Source of the DNA: Methyloligella sp.
GTDB lineage: Bacteria > Pseudomonadota > Alphaproteobacteria > Rhizobiales > HXMU1428-3
Assembly (NCBI GenBank): GCA_021604645.1
Contig: BQJJ01000006.1
Coordinates: 141,642-205,641 of the forward strand
Direction: 5' to 3'
Length of the DNA stretch: 64,000 bases
A program made the position numbers and the translations under genes. The first letter of the stretch is position 1, and every line of letters begins with the position of its first letter. Below, in pieces: positions 34,412 through 43,526 of the stretch. The notes under the pieces were generated by a model, which saw only the letters and a list, made by a program, of their open reading frames with translations, was not told the origin of the DNA and did not search any database.

Positions 34412-35862
34412 TGAGACGAAACCGTAAGGTTAAAATTTTAGCAACCCTCGGTCCTAGTTCAGATTCCCCAGAAATGATAGAGCGCCTGTTTAAAGCAGGG
34501 GCAGATGTGTTCCGCATCAATATGAGCCATGCCAGCCATGAAAAAATGAAAGAGCTGCATAGCGCCATCCGTAAAGTGGAGGCTGAAAACGGCCGCCCAA
34601 TCGGCATTCTGGTTGATCTTCAAGGACCAAAACTGCGCCTAGGTACTATCAAAAAAGACGCCAACAAAGAAGACAAAATCACTCTTTCAATCGATGATGA
34701 GATCATCTTTGATATGAAAGACGAAGAGGGAAATGACAAACGCATCCCGCTTCCTCACCCGGAAATTTTCAAAGGTGTTGAAGAAGGCCACCGTCTATTA
34801 ATTGACGATGGCAAAATGACATTAATCGTTACAAAAAACACACCAGAAGAAATCACAGCTATTGCAAAAACCAATGGCACTCTTTCAAGCCGCAAAGGTG
34901 TGAGCTTGCCAGATAGTCTGTTGCCCATGGGTGCAATGACTGAAAAAGACTTCGCTGACCTAGATTACGCCGTGAACCAGGGCGTTGATTGGATCGCACT
35001 TTCATTCGTGCAGCGCGTAGAAGATGTGGCACAAGCTAGAAAACTTGCCAGAGGGCGAGCGTCTATTTTAGCAAAGCTCGAAAAGCCATCTGCCATCAAG
35101 TGGCTAGACGACATCATCGAAGTGTCTGATGGGGTGATGGTAGCTCGTGGTGACTTGGGTGTTGAAATGCCGGTAGAACAAGTGCCAGGCATTCAAAAGC
35201 GCATCACCATGGCAGCTAGAAAAGCTGGCAAGCCTGTTGTGATCGCAACACAAATGCTCGAATCTATGATCACAACACCGGTTCCAACCAGAGCTGAAGT
35301 CTCTGACGTGGCAAGTGCTGTTTATGATGGGGCCGACGCTGTGATGCTCTCAGCTGAATCAGCGGCGGGTGACTATCCTATCGAGGCGATAGAAACTATG
35401 GATCGCATCGCTCAAGAAGTTGAGCAAGATGAGCTCTATTCTGAGGCGATTAATAATTATCTAACACCGCCAGAACCAACCGGTTCAGACGCGATTGCCG
35501 CCGCCGCCAAAACGGTTTCCGAGACGGTTAATCTATCAGCAATTGTTTGTTACACTTCATCAGGGTCAACCGGTGTTCGTGTGGCAAGAGAGCGGCCAAT
35601 GCAACCGATTTTGGCATTCACCCCAATCGTTGCCACAGCACGGCGCTTAGCCCTTACCTGGGGGCTTCATTGCGTTCTCACAAGTGACCCGGAAAACCTG
35701 GATGACATGGTCGATAAAGCCTGCCGCATTGCCTTTAGAGAAGGCTTCGCCAGACCAGGCCAGCGCGTCATCATCACCGCCGGCATCCCACTTGGCACCC
35801 CCGGCGCCACCAACATGCTCCGCATCGCCTTTGTCGGTGATAATGGAACCATGGGAAGTTAG
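34411..35862 (+). CDS. pyk: pyruvate kinase
   Basis: A 483-residue glycolytic enzyme that transfers phosphate from phosphoenolpyruvate to ADP. The N-terminal KILATLGPSSDSPEMIERLFKAGADVFRINMSHA, the signature ILAKLEKPSAI (catalytic lysine region), MVARGDLGVEMPVEQVPGIQKRI, TQMLESMITTPVPTRAEVSDVASAVYDGADAVMLSAESA and the C-terminal allosteric domain are all present, giving full family length. Translationally coupled to DUF1036 (TAATG). A strong terminator follows at 35895. Confidence 0.98.
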   Translation: MRRNRKVKILATLGPSSDSPEMIERLFKAGADVFRINMSHASHEKMKELHSAIRKVEAENGRPIGILVDLQGPKLRLGTIKKDANKEDKITLSIDDEIIFDMKDEEGNDKRIPLPHPEIFKGVEEGHRLLIDDGKMTLIVTKNTPEEITAIAKTNGTLSSRKGVSLPDSLLPMGAMTEKDFADLDYAVNQGVDWIALSFVQRVEDVAQARKLARGRASILAKLEKPSAIKWLDDIIEVSDGVMVARGDLGVEMPVEQVPGIQKRITMAARKAGKPVVIATQMLESMITTPVPTRAEVSDVASAVYDGADAVMLSAESAAGDYPIEAIETMDRIAQEVEQDELYSEAINNYLTPPEPTGSDAIAAAAKTVSETVNLSAIVCYTSSGSTGVRVARERPMQPILAFTPIVATARRLALTWGLHCVLTSDPENLDDMVDKACRIAFREGFARPGQRVIITAGIPLGTPGATNMLRIAFVGDNGTMGS

Positions 35863-35894
35863 ATGTAGTAGCTTTGAAGTCTAGTAAAGTTAAA

Positions 35895-35928
35895 TCACCC
35901 GTGCTTATAAATGAATAAGTGCGGGTGA
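35895..35928. terminator. Rho-independent terminator after pyk
   Basis: TCACCCGTGCTTAT (35895-35908) pairs with ATAAGTGCGGGTGA (35915-35928) over 14 bp including wobble pairs, followed by ATTTTATT. It lies between the converging pyk and DUF2231 genes and could serve both. Confidence 0.85.
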
Positions 35929-35934
35929 ATTTTA

Positions 35935-36375
35935 TTAATCTTGTATTTTCACACCCACTCCATGGGAGTAAACAAGTTGCGCTCCGAACCATCCTCCAAT
36001 TAACATCATTACAAACCCAGCAACACTGAGTGCAAAAGTGAATAGATCCGGCTGCGCGATAATCTCTAAACCATCCAATCGGCTATAGAGAGAAAATATA
36101 TAAACAAGCCATGTCGAACACATAATCGACATATGGATATTCGCAATTTTTTGCGCACGTTCCTTGACATTCATGAGGTCAATAAATCCAGAAATAATTG
36201 TTAATAGCCCTGCCGCACACCCAAGGCTAAGTAACAGACAAGATGCAGGCCAGAGGTGATCTATACCTAACCATAGATCAATTTTCAAAAAGACAAACCC
36301 ATCGGCAACTGTACTTAGCGTCCATAAAACGATTGGAAAATGAACCAGCAGTGGGTGAATAGGATGACGAAACAT
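35935..36375 (-). CDS. DUF2231 membrane protein
   Basis: A ~146-residue inner-membrane protein with four hydrophobic helices and the family's N-terminal HPIHPLLVHFPIVLW motif, whose histidines could bind metal or heme. Later helices include CLLLSLGCAAGLLTIISGFIDLM and a C-terminal VAGFVMMLIGGWFGAQLVY. Function unknown; related proteins sit near redox or metal genes. The start is taken as ATG 36375 because family members begin a few residues before HPIHP; a GTG at 36387 is also open. Confidence 0.82.
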   Translation of the reverse strand: MFRHPIHPLLVHFPIVLWTLSTVADGFVFLKIDLWLGIDHLWPASCLLLSLGCAAGLLTIISGFIDLMNVKERAQKIANIHMSIMCSTWLVYIFSLYSRLDGLEIIAQPDLFTFALSVAGFVMMLIGGWFGAQLVYSHGVGVKIQD

Positions 36376-36440
36376 GTGCAATCTCACTATAGCAAATCAC
36401 ATAATATTAAATTCATAAACACACTTGAAATTCCTCTACC

Positions 36441-36593
36441 TGAAGAAGGGAGTGCTCTTCTCCAGAGCACCGACATGGCAGCGCTAGCTGCCCGGTGCTT
36501 GGCACCGCTCCGTCGGTGGGCTTTTTGCTAGTGCGGATGCTGGTGGCATTTGAAGCGCAACTAAAAAGAGCAAAAAATAGCCCGTGAGATAAA
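36441..36593 (+). repeat. multi-hairpin intergenic element, copy G
   Basis: Begins TGAAGAAGGGAG. Stems: GTGCTCT/AGAGCAC (36452-36458/36464-36470), GGCAGC/GCTGCC (36477-36482/36487-36492) and CGGTGC/GCACCG (36493-36498/36502-36507). Then a decayed GGTTGC module (GGATGCTGGTGGCAT), GAAGCGCAACTAAAAAG and the end AATAGCCCGTGAGATAAAATT. It is the last copy seen; none occurs to its right. Confidence 0.92.
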
Positions 36594-36632
36594 ATTCAGC
36601 ATGCCTTTGAACCCAGTACAAAGCGACATGCT

Positions 36633-36980
36633 CTAAACCAAATTATGAATGAAAACCATCGAAACCAATGCCAGAAAGCCTAAAACAGCAACGCCAGCAT
36701 GAATGATCACAACAGCATTAGAAGGTAGTTTTTGCTTTAAGTGATGAGACGCAAGATAAAAACCAAGAAGCGCTGCTACGGTTAAAATAACAAACGGTAG
36801 TAAAACCCGGCTCTCACCATTTAAAATTGTCAGTAAGGATAAAATTAACCCACCAGCCCCAAGCCCTGCATGCAGTAGTGAAAGCATCCAGGGGGCTAAT
36901 TTCCCACGTAAAACATAACTGGCTAAAACAAGGCCGCCAACAGCAGTGATGGCTAAAAGAACAATCGCGTAAGCAAGCAT
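36633..36980 (-). CDS. small four-helix membrane protein, unknown
   Basis: A 115-residue protein, hydrophobic almost throughout, with four predicted membrane helices (AIVLLAITAVGGLVLASYVL, SLLHAGLGAGGLILSLLTIL, FVILTVAALLGFYLASHHL, VVIIHAGVAVLGFLALVSMVF). Two conserved-looking His residues (LLHAGLGAGG, IIHAGVAVLG) suggest an internal duplication of a two-helix unit. AGGAG six nt before the ATG supports the start. It is divergent from an Fe-S-type regulator, which may control it. Confidence 0.72.
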   Translation of the reverse strand: MLAYAIVLLAITAVGGLVLASYVLRGKLAPWMLSLLHAGLGAGGLILSLLTILNGESRVLLPFVILTVAALLGFYLASHHLKQKLPSNAVVIIHAGVAVLGFLALVSMVFIHNLV

Positions 36981-37033
36981 TTCAATCTCCTATAAATGAA
37001 CAGCATTTATCTAATGATTAGGGGAATAAAGTA

Positions 37034-37061
37034 ACTTTGTCAATTAAGAACATTACAAAGT
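37034..37061. promoter_or_regulatory. candidate operator between the membrane protein and regulator genes
   Basis: ACTTTGT (37034-37040) and ACAAAGT (37055-37061) form a 7-bp inverted repeat with a 14-nt spacer in the ~196-nt divergent promoter region. It could bind the adjacent regulator; evidence is only position and symmetry. Confidence 0.35.
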
Positions 37062-37176
37062 GGAAAAAGCCGAAAGTGTGCTTATATGTTATTTGTAAGG
37101 CCCGAGAAAATAGCGGTATTATGTTTTTGCAAAAAAACTAAACTCTAAGACCAATATAATTTAGGAAAAATCGACG

Positions 37177-37830
37177 ATGGAATTGAGAGCCGAAAATGAC
37201 CAATCGACAGCAAAAATTGGTGCGTCTCAAAAGAAAATTCTGCAAGCAATGCTTCGTGCTAATGCGCCATTACCAGTAGATCATCTAACTCGTATGTTAG
37301 AAATTTCACGTAACGCGACTTATCAGCATATCGTAGCTTTAGAGCGAGATGGGTACATTGAAAAAGCTAAGACCACTCAAACCAAAGGGCGCCCAAGCCA
37401 AACATATCGTTTGACCGAAAAGGGCAATGCTATTTTTCCGAAAAATTACGCATTATTTTCTACATTACTCGTTGAGCTTGTGAAGAATAAATTAGGGACA
37501 AAAGAGTTAGAAAAATATTTGGACGAACTAGGGGCATCTCTCGCAAATCAATTTAAACCCCGTGTTGAGGGGTTGAAAAATGATGAGTTAATCACTGAGA
37601 TATCAAAAATATTAAATGAGCTTGGTTATGAAGCTGAAACTGCAAAAGAAGACATTGGTAAAGGATTGGAAATAAAAGCCCATAATTGTGTTTTTCATGA
37701 CTTAGCAAAACAGCATGATGAAGTTTGTACTCTTGATCTTGCCATTCTTTCTAATCTTATGGGCGGCCCAGTTGAACATGCCGAGTGCATCGTAAGAGGC
37801 GGCTCTTGCTGCAGATTTAAAAAGAAGTAA
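37177..37830 (+). CDS. SufR-like winged-helix regulator with C-terminal cysteine cluster
   Basis: A 217-residue regulator. Residues ~12-75 form a winged helix (PVDHLTRMLEISRNATYQHIVALERDGYIEKAKTTQTKGRPSQTYRLTEKG). The C-terminal domain holds Cys171, Cys184 (CX12C, as in SufR), Cys204 and the pair Cys211-Cys212, a set fit to bind an Fe-S cluster. SufR proteins repress Fe-S assembly genes in other phyla; this alphaproteobacterial subgroup is less known, and the later Cys spacing differs from classical SufR. No suf genes are nearby. Its likely target is the divergent membrane gene at 36633 or its own gene. Confidence 0.78.
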   Translation: MELRAENDQSTAKIGASQKKILQAMLRANAPLPVDHLTRMLEISRNATYQHIVALERDGYIEKAKTTQTKGRPSQTYRLTEKGNAIFPKNYALFSTLLVELVKNKLGTKELEKYLDELGASLANQFKPRVEGLKNDELITEISKILNELGYEAETAKEDIGKGLEIKAHNCVFHDLAKQHDEVCTLDLAILSNLMGGPVEHAECIVRGGSCCRFKKK

Positions 37831-37931
37831 TTCTTTTTGCCGGGTATGAAAAAGTGAAGTCACCAAATTTTAAAGGGCATGACTTTTATTTTCCTCATAA
37901 TATTCTTGGCTCAAGGTGCCATTGATTACTT

Positions 37932-38891
37932 CTATTCTTTTTCAAGCATCCAAAAGCGTAACTTCTTCTGCTTTTTCAATCGCCGGAATGAATAGCTTGG
38001 TTTTTTCAAAAGAAAATCCGGCGCTTCGTTGATCTGCTTGAAACAAAACTTATTGGGCAAGTCGGTATATAATGATCGAGGAGGTAAGCGGCCGCTAATC
38101 TGTTTCAGCTGCGCCCCGCAATCAGCATCATGAAAATAAATCTTAGTGAGCTTCAGCTCTTTAAATAAAAACCAAAGCGTCGCACTAAGCATAGCTTCTT
38201 CCCATAGTTTAAAATGCGGTTGAATAACCGTGTCCACATATCTATAGAAATCCTTCCGCCGAATTAAACTTCCACCATATTGGATAACCTCATTGTCATC
38301 AGCGCTCTGATCATTAGCTTTCGTTTTGAAATAGGCATTGCACCATTTTATGTAGCGCAGCCAATCTGTTTGCAACTCCTCAATCAGCACTTGTCCAGTA
38401 TCCAAATCAATATCCATCCGTGACCACGCAAGCGTGTTAAATCCGGCGCGAGCATTTGGATGATCTTCATAAATAAAGGGGTGCCCGCCTTTGTGGTCAA
38501 TTAAAGTTTTAAAAGCCTGATCATGATGGTTAGAAAAATTGAGATGTAAGACAAGGTTTGGCTGGGCGCGTGTTGTTTGTTGGTCAAAGATAAAGCCCGT
38601 CTCAGAGCCCCAGCTTCCCAAGGTCAATCGATAGCAAAGCGGGTCAAGAGGCCAAAGATTATCTAGATCCTTCAGTTCAAGCAGGCCATTTCCTTTGGTG
38701 GCAATCAGTGATTTTAAAAGGGGGCGATCCAATAAACGTGCAAATTGGCTTTCTTTAATCTGGCGCAATGGCACACTGTTTTGAAACATGTGGTCAATTA
38801 AAAGGAGAGCATAGCGATCCTTAAAATAATAAAATAGCGTCCGATCTTTAGGAAGGGACGCTATAATTTTATTTATCTGATCTTGTTTCAT
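37932..38891 (-). CDS. protein of unknown function (319 aa)
   Basis: A soluble 319-residue protein, rich in aromatic and basic residues, without signal peptide, membrane helix or known catalytic motif. Notable stretches: LYYFKDRYALLLIDHMF-like region near residues 20-36, LAWSRMDIDLDTGQVLIEELQTDWLRYIKWCNAYF in the middle, KIYFHDADCGAQLKQISGRLPPRSLYTDLP near the end, and a basic C-terminal tail. The ORF is intact and codon use resembles neighbouring genes, so it is likely real. Not recognised. Confidence 0.65.
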   Translation of the reverse strand: MKQDQINKIIASLPKDRTLFYYFKDRYALLLIDHMFQNSVPLRQIKESQFARLLDRPLLKSLIATKGNGLLELKDLDNLWPLDPLCYRLTLGSWGSETGFIFDQQTTRAQPNLVLHLNFSNHHDQAFKTLIDHKGGHPFIYEDHPNARAGFNTLAWSRMDIDLDTGQVLIEELQTDWLRYIKWCNAYFKTKANDQSADDNEVIQYGGSLIRRKDFYRYVDTVIQPHFKLWEEAMLSATLWFLFKELKLTKIYFHDADCGAQLKQISGRLPPRSLYTDLPNKFCFKQINEAPDFLLKKPSYSFRRLKKQKKLRFWMLEKE

Positions 38892-38979
38892 GAAATAGAT
38901 TTAACAAGGACCGTAAAGCAATTTCAAGAATTTTACTTCTGGTTTAAACAATCCCGAAAGCAAATGGTTAATCTAAAAC

Positions 38980-39417
38980 CTAAGCCTTCCCACCAGGGAT
39001 ACGTAATTTTTGCCCAGGGAAAATAAGGTCCGGGTCACGGATCACTTCTTTGTTTGCTTCAAAAATCTCAGTGTGCTTTGTACCATTGCCAAGTGTGTTA
39101 GCAGCAATCTTCCAAAGGCTATCACCTTTTTTCACTTCATAATAAAGCACATCTTCGTCGCCATCTGGAGCCGAAAGTTCAGCAGCCTGCACTTCAGAAA
39201 CACCAAAAATATTGCCAGCCATCAGCACAGCTTTTTGAAAAGCGCTTTGGTCTTTTGCTTCACCTTTAATGTGAGCAACGCCATCTTTCACTTCAACTTC
39301 AAGGTTATCGACACCAGGGTTGCTTTCTTCAATATGTTCTTTGATCTTCTCGCCGCCCTCATCTTCTGAGCCAAAAAGCTTGTGACCAATGTCCGCTGCA
39401 AAGTCGAGTAATCCCAT
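38980..39417 (-). CDS. BON + LysM domain protein (Kbp/YgaU-like)
   Basis: A 145-residue protein. After a short N-terminal region (MGLLDFAADIGHKLFG) it has a BON domain (~residues 25-80: NLEVEVKDGVAHIKGEAKDQSAFQKAVLMAGNIFGVSEV) and a C-terminal LysM domain (~95-143: YYEVKKGDSLWKIAANTLGNGTKHTEIFEANKEVIRDPDLIFPGQKLRIP). This matches Kbp (YgaU), a potassium-binding protein in E. coli. The start at ATG 39417 has GGGAG six nt upstream; longer upstream codons are not family-like. No signal peptide, as for Kbp. Confidence 0.9.
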   Translation of the reverse strand: MGLLDFAADIGHKLFGSEDEGGEKIKEHIEESNPGVDNLEVEVKDGVAHIKGEAKDQSAFQKAVLMAGNIFGVSEVQAAELSAPDGDEDVLYYEVKKGDSLWKIAANTLGNGTKHTEIFEANKEVIRDPDLIFPGQKLRIPGGKA

Positions 39418-39696
39418 TTTAATCTCCCAATGTATTTTTTGTCTGTGATGTTGAAGCATAGCGCAAAACAACCGAAACGAACATAACATGTAATTATAAA
39501 ACTAAAAAGAAATTATAATTAAGTAAAAGGTAGGAAAAACAAAGGGATGAAATGCAAAGATAAACTAGATAATGAGTTCTTAGTTGTGGTTTAATTCTTT
39601 TGAAAAATTATCACAATGCTTTAAAACTTATAATGAATAAATTAGGGTTTAGTCCCCAGGGTCAGCCCTTAAGAAACGGAATTAGAAGGTAATTAA

Positions 39697-40686
39697 ATGG
39701 ATAGGTCATTGTTGAGCTCACATGTCAGAACTTTGGCCAGAGGACCAGGACGATCGCGCAACCTCACTTTTAATGAAGCAAAAGATGCAATGTCAATTAT
39801 CCTAGGCGGAGATGCTCAACCAGAAGCTGTTGGTGCCTTGCTTATGCTCATGCGTTTTAGAAGTGAGAATGCAGATGAGATTGCAGGCTTCATTCAAGCA
39901 AACCATGAAACACTACCTAAGTGGCTTAGTAATTTAAAGCCAGAGTTGGATTGGCCCTCATATGCAGCTGGACGCACCAGAGGACTACCATTTTTCCTTC
40001 TCTCAGCTCTATTGCTCAGTCAAAATAACATCCAGATTTTTATGCATGGATTTAATAGTGCGCACTCAGCATCCGGCAGCACAGAAGATGCGATTAAGTT
40101 ATTAGGCTTAGATGTCGCAGAAACAGAAGGTACAGTGAAAGCAGGCTTGGATAAAAACAATTTTGCCTACATGCCCCTTCGTTCGTTAAGTCCGATAAAT
40201 TATGACCTTATCAATCTGCGTGACGTCTTGGGTCTGAGGTCACCAATTAATACCGTGCTTCGTAGTCTAAACCCAGCGTGTGCAAAGGCGTCAATGATCG
40301 GTGTTTTTCATCCCCCCTACATTAGCCTGCAAGCAGGAGCCACACTCTTAATGGAAAACGGAGATGCCATCATCTTCAAAGGTGGAAGCGGTGAAGCTGA
40401 ACGCACGCCGTTAAAGCCGGTGAAAATGACATACACCAGAGACGGGCAAGAAAATGAAATCATTGCCCCGGCGTTACTAAAAAGAACTGAGCTCGAAGAG
40501 CCTGATCAAGAGCTCAGATTAGAAGATTTAAAAGACATCTGGAACGGTGAGAAAGAGGATGAAAAAGCACTAAGTACGATCATTGGAACCGCAGCCGCTG
40601 CAGTTTTCATCTTGCAAAAGGCTGAAACAATAGAGCAAGCTGAAACTACAGCTAGAGACTATTGGCAAAACCGTAAGCCATTATAA
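39697..40686 (+). CDS. TrpD2/YbiB-like glycosyl-transferase-fold protein
   Basis: A 329-residue homologue of anthranilate phosphoribosyltransferase of the YbiB/TrpD2 type. The N-terminal helical part (LTFNEAKDAMSIILGGDAQPEAVGALLMLMRFRSENADEIAGF) is typical. The substrate loop positions are changed from TrpD (MHGFNSAHSASGSTEDAIKLLG instead of KHGNR), and LRDVLGLRSPINTVLRSLNP and FKGGSGEAERTPLKP are family-like. YbiB binds DNA rather than making tryptophan; that role is assumed here. AAGG before the ATG supports the start. A hairpin (40695) follows. Confidence 0.85.
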   Translation: MDRSLLSSHVRTLARGPGRSRNLTFNEAKDAMSIILGGDAQPEAVGALLMLMRFRSENADEIAGFIQANHETLPKWLSNLKPELDWPSYAAGRTRGLPFFLLSALLLSQNNIQIFMHGFNSAHSASGSTEDAIKLLGLDVAETEGTVKAGLDKNNFAYMPLRSLSPINYDLINLRDVLGLRSPINTVLRSLNPACAKASMIGVFHPPYISLQAGATLLMENGDAIIFKGGSGEAERTPLKPVKMTYTRDGQENEIIAPALLKRTELEEPDQELRLEDLKDIWNGEKEDEKALSTIIGTAAAAVFILQKAETIEQAETTARDYWQNRKPL

Positions 40687-40694
40687 AAGTTTAG

Positions 40695-40721
40695 GCAAGC
40701 AGTTCAGATGGAACTGCTTGC
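40695..40721. terminator. hairpin between converging genes
   Basis: GCAAGCAGTTC (40695-40705) pairs with GAACTGCTTGC (40711-40721) over 11 bp with a 5-nt loop, directly after the TrpD2-like gene and before the converging propeller gene. No long T-run, so terminator strength is uncertain. Confidence 0.65.
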
Positions 40722-40752
40722 GAAAGTGGTTGAATTCCAGCCATTTGAGTAC

Positions 40753-42102
40753 TTATCGCGCTATAACCAGGGAGTGCACACCTCGAGTAACTGGAATAGA
40801 AAGGTTCGTTTTTAAAAGCTGAACTCTCTTTCGATCTAGCGGATCTGTCACTAAATGCCAAAAGTCAATCGACCCGCCCTTAATAGAATCATTAAAATGG
40901 TCATAAGTCGCAACAGCTAAATAAGAGCTGGAATTATCAAACACGGCCGCTTCTGGTAAAATTCCATCATAAGCAAAATCATTTATTTTTTGAAGCTGCC
41001 CTGTCTCTTGGTCTAATGAGGTAAGTGTCAATGAGCTATACCAGGTGATGCGCTTATCAGTGTAAGGCAAATAACTTCGCTCCAGATTCGTGGTCACAAC
41101 CCATTTGCCATCTGGGCTAATGGCCAAACCTTCCGGTGAAACGCCTGTTTTAATTGTGCTTATCATGGCGTGACGAGGTTGAACTCCAGATTTCCCAGCT
41201 TTCATCTGGCCAGCATTCATTCGAACAGTCAGAACAGAACCGCGCGGTGCTTCAATCCATCGTCCTGCAATATCACTTCCCCAATAGAGCGCATTGATAA
41301 CAACATGCTTCCCATTAGGGGTGAACTCAACTCGAAATGGTGCTTTTTCAATCTGTACAACATTTCCAAATGGAGTAACTTCTAATTTTTTATCAATACG
41401 GGTGAAGCGAATGTTAGAGCCACTTTCATTTAAAAGGGCTAAAATGTCTTCCTTCGGATGCCAGTCAATATCAATCAAACGGTCTTTGTTATTCCAACCT
41501 TTGATGGATGGGTAAACCGGCGTTCCAACCTTTCCATTTGAAAAAGGAAATAAGCCCAAAGGTGTTTTTTCTCCGCCTCCCTTATTATTGAAAGTAATGG
41601 CGATAAGATTTCCCTTGGAGTTGATACGTATGGCATCTGGGCGCAATGGAATAGTGATGTCCTGAACCATTTGCGGGCTTTTAGGGTTAGATAAATCAAA
41701 AACCTGTAAACGATTTCCAAATTTTAAATCCTTAAATGTGGCATTTTCTTTTGCCCTCGGTCGTTGTCCCCAAGTCTCTATAACAAATGCATATTTCCCA
41801 TCAGGAGTAACCTCTACTGATGCAGGCGGGCCTGCCACAGAATTTGAAGCAGGCACTTCTTTTGCACTCCAAGAATTAGGATTTCCCTCTAGAGGAAGAA
41901 TACTAAGAGCATCATCTCCTTCACTTACCCCTAATTTTCCGTCAACATAGGCTGAAGCAAGCATATCTGCATCTGATACAGAAATGAGATAGCGACCCTT
42001 AAAATCCATAGGTGAAGAAAAATTACGCTCTTGAGCCAGTAAAGGCTGAGTGAAAGTGAACAAGAATACAAACCATACGGCAGTAAATATTTTAAAAAAC
42101 AC
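40753..42102 (-). CDS. secreted beta-propeller protein (lactonase/YncE-like)
   Basis: A 449-residue exported protein. The signal peptide (FFKIFTAVWFVFLFTFTQPLLAQE) is followed by repeats of WD/YVTN-like propeller blades (SVEVTPDGKYAFVIETWG, APFRVEFTPNGKHVVINALYWG, SPEGLAISPDGKWVVTTNLERSYLP, PEAAVFDNSSSYLAVATYDH). Such proteins are lactonases or scaffold propellers; no catalytic site is evident. The start is taken as GTG 42102, preceded by GAGGAG six nt upstream; an upstream ATG at 42120 overlaps that site. No operon partner. Confidence 0.78.
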   Translation of the reverse strand: MFFKIFTAVWFVFLFTFTQPLLAQERNFSSPMDFKGRYLISVSDADMLASAYVDGKLGVSEGDDALSILPLEGNPNSWSAKEVPASNSVAGPPASVEVTPDGKYAFVIETWGQRPRAKENATFKDLKFGNRLQVFDLSNPKSPQMVQDITIPLRPDAIRINSKGNLIAITFNNKGGGEKTPLGLFPFSNGKVGTPVYPSIKGWNNKDRLIDIDWHPKEDILALLNESGSNIRFTRIDKKLEVTPFGNVVQIEKAPFRVEFTPNGKHVVINALYWGSDIAGRWIEAPRGSVLTVRMNAGQMKAGKSGVQPRHAMISTIKTGVSPEGLAISPDGKWVVTTNLERSYLPYTDKRITWYSSLTLTSLDQETGQLQKINDFAYDGILPEAAVFDNSSSYLAVATYDHFNDSIKGGSIDFWHLVTDPLDRKRVQLLKTNLSIPVTRGVHSLVIAR

Positions 42103-42328
42103 GTCGATCTCCTCAAACATAAACCTATTTAATTAGCTAGCTAACTAAATAGGTAGGAGACATAAGACATATGGGCAAGTCACATAAATGTGATGGTCAA
42201 AAGAAATGACAAAATCAAAATTTTGCAAAAAAAAAGAGATGGTTTCAAACAGACTAAATTTTTCTCAACAATGGTCACGGTTTAAAAAATAATACGGGCT
42301 ATCTATCAAAAGACATCGGCTTAAATTA

Positions 42329-43489
42329 TTAGCCTGTTTTTTTAAGTTCCAGTAAAAAGCTACTCATTTCATCACGTAATTCTTGTAGTGAAACTTCTTG
42401 TTCTGAAAGCTCATTAGAGGCTTTTAGAATTTTCTCGCTAGACTGTTGTGTCTCTTCAGTTGCATCGCGAACAACTGAAATGCTCTGGCTCACATCCTCT
42501 GTACCAGTTGCAGATTGATTGACGTTAACCGCAATCTCTTGTGTCGCAATGCCTTGTTCTTTAATCGCTTCAGCAATGGCATGAGAGATATCACTCACCT
42601 TCTCAATCGTGTTACGTATATCTTTGCCTGCTTTTACTGCATCTTCAGTAGCTTGTTGAATGCTAACAATTTGAGTTTCAGTTGCTTCAGTTGCTTTCGC
42701 TGTTTGATTGGCAAGCGCTTTGACTTCTTGTGCCACAACAGCAAAACCCTTCCCGGCATCTCCAGCTCGAGCCGCTTCAATCGTTGCATTCAAGGCAAGT
42801 AAATTTGTTTGCTCAGCAATTTCAGTAATAAGTTTCATAACATTACTGATCTCTACAGAAGCATCAGCTAAGCTCGAAATTTGACCACTCATATTATCTG
42901 ATTTGGCCACAGCCTCTGAAGTGATATCTGAAGCTTGTACAACTTGCCTGTTAATCTCATCAACAGAGCTTGTCAGTTCTTCAGTTGCTGAAGCAACACC
43001 CTGCATATTATGAGATGTTTGCTCAGCCGCACATGCCACAGAACTAGCCTGTTCTTTGGCTAAATTCGATGTGTTATTAACAGAACCTGCCACTTCATTG
43101 AGTTCATGAACTGATGTTGAAACTGAAGAAACAATATTCTTTAAATATAGTTCAAATTTATTGCCGATGTTTTCAAAATTTTCATTGCGCTCTTTAATAT
43201 TGTAGGTCGCTCGGTTAATTGTTTTAGCGCATTCTAAATAAGAACCTGTCATGCCTTTTTCTGAAATAAGGCGATAGAATTGATTGCGGCTAACATATTC
43301 AAGGCAAGCTTTAGATTCGCGCATATAAGCATCGGTACGATCAATCATTAAATTAATCGCATGCATTAACTCACCAAGTTCTCCTGTTTCCTTGATATCA
43401 AGAATACGTGCTTCAAAATCCCCAGCAGAAACAGCTTCAACAACCTTTTTGGCTTTTGCAATAGATTGATTAGAATTCGAAAAAAACAT
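42329..43489 (-). CDS. cytoplasmic methyl-accepting chemotaxis protein
   Basis: A 386-residue chemoreceptor without membrane helices. An N-terminal HAMP-like region ([38 protein letters not shown]) is followed by a helical linker. The signalling coiled coil has the conserved hairpin tip [41 protein letters not shown]. The start is set at ATG 43489, preceded by GAGG; an earlier ATG at 43501 overlaps that site. It follows a PAS-domain gene by ~37 nt, so the two probably form a split energy-taxis receptor acting on CheA. Confidence 0.92.
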   Translation of the reverse strand: MFFSNSNQSIAKAKKVVEAVSAGDFEARILDIKETGELGELMHAINLMIDRTDAYMRESKACLEYVSRNQFYRLISEKGMTGSYLECAKTINRATYNIKERNENFENIGNKFELYLKNIVSSVSTSVHELNEVAGSVNNTSNLAKEQASSVACAAEQTSHNMQGVASATEELTSSVDEINRQVVQASDITSEAVAKSDNMSGQISSLADASVEISNVMKLITEIAEQTNLLALNATIEAARAGDAGKGFAVVAQEVKALANQTAKATEATETQIVSIQQATEDAVKAGKDIRNTIEKVSDISHAIAEAIKEQGIATQEIAVNVNQSATGTEDVSQSISVVRDATEETQQSSEKILKASNELSEQEVSLQELRDEMSSFLLELKKTG

Positions 43490-43526
43490 TTTAGGCCTCA
43501 TGTTTTATAAAAATTACACTATAATA

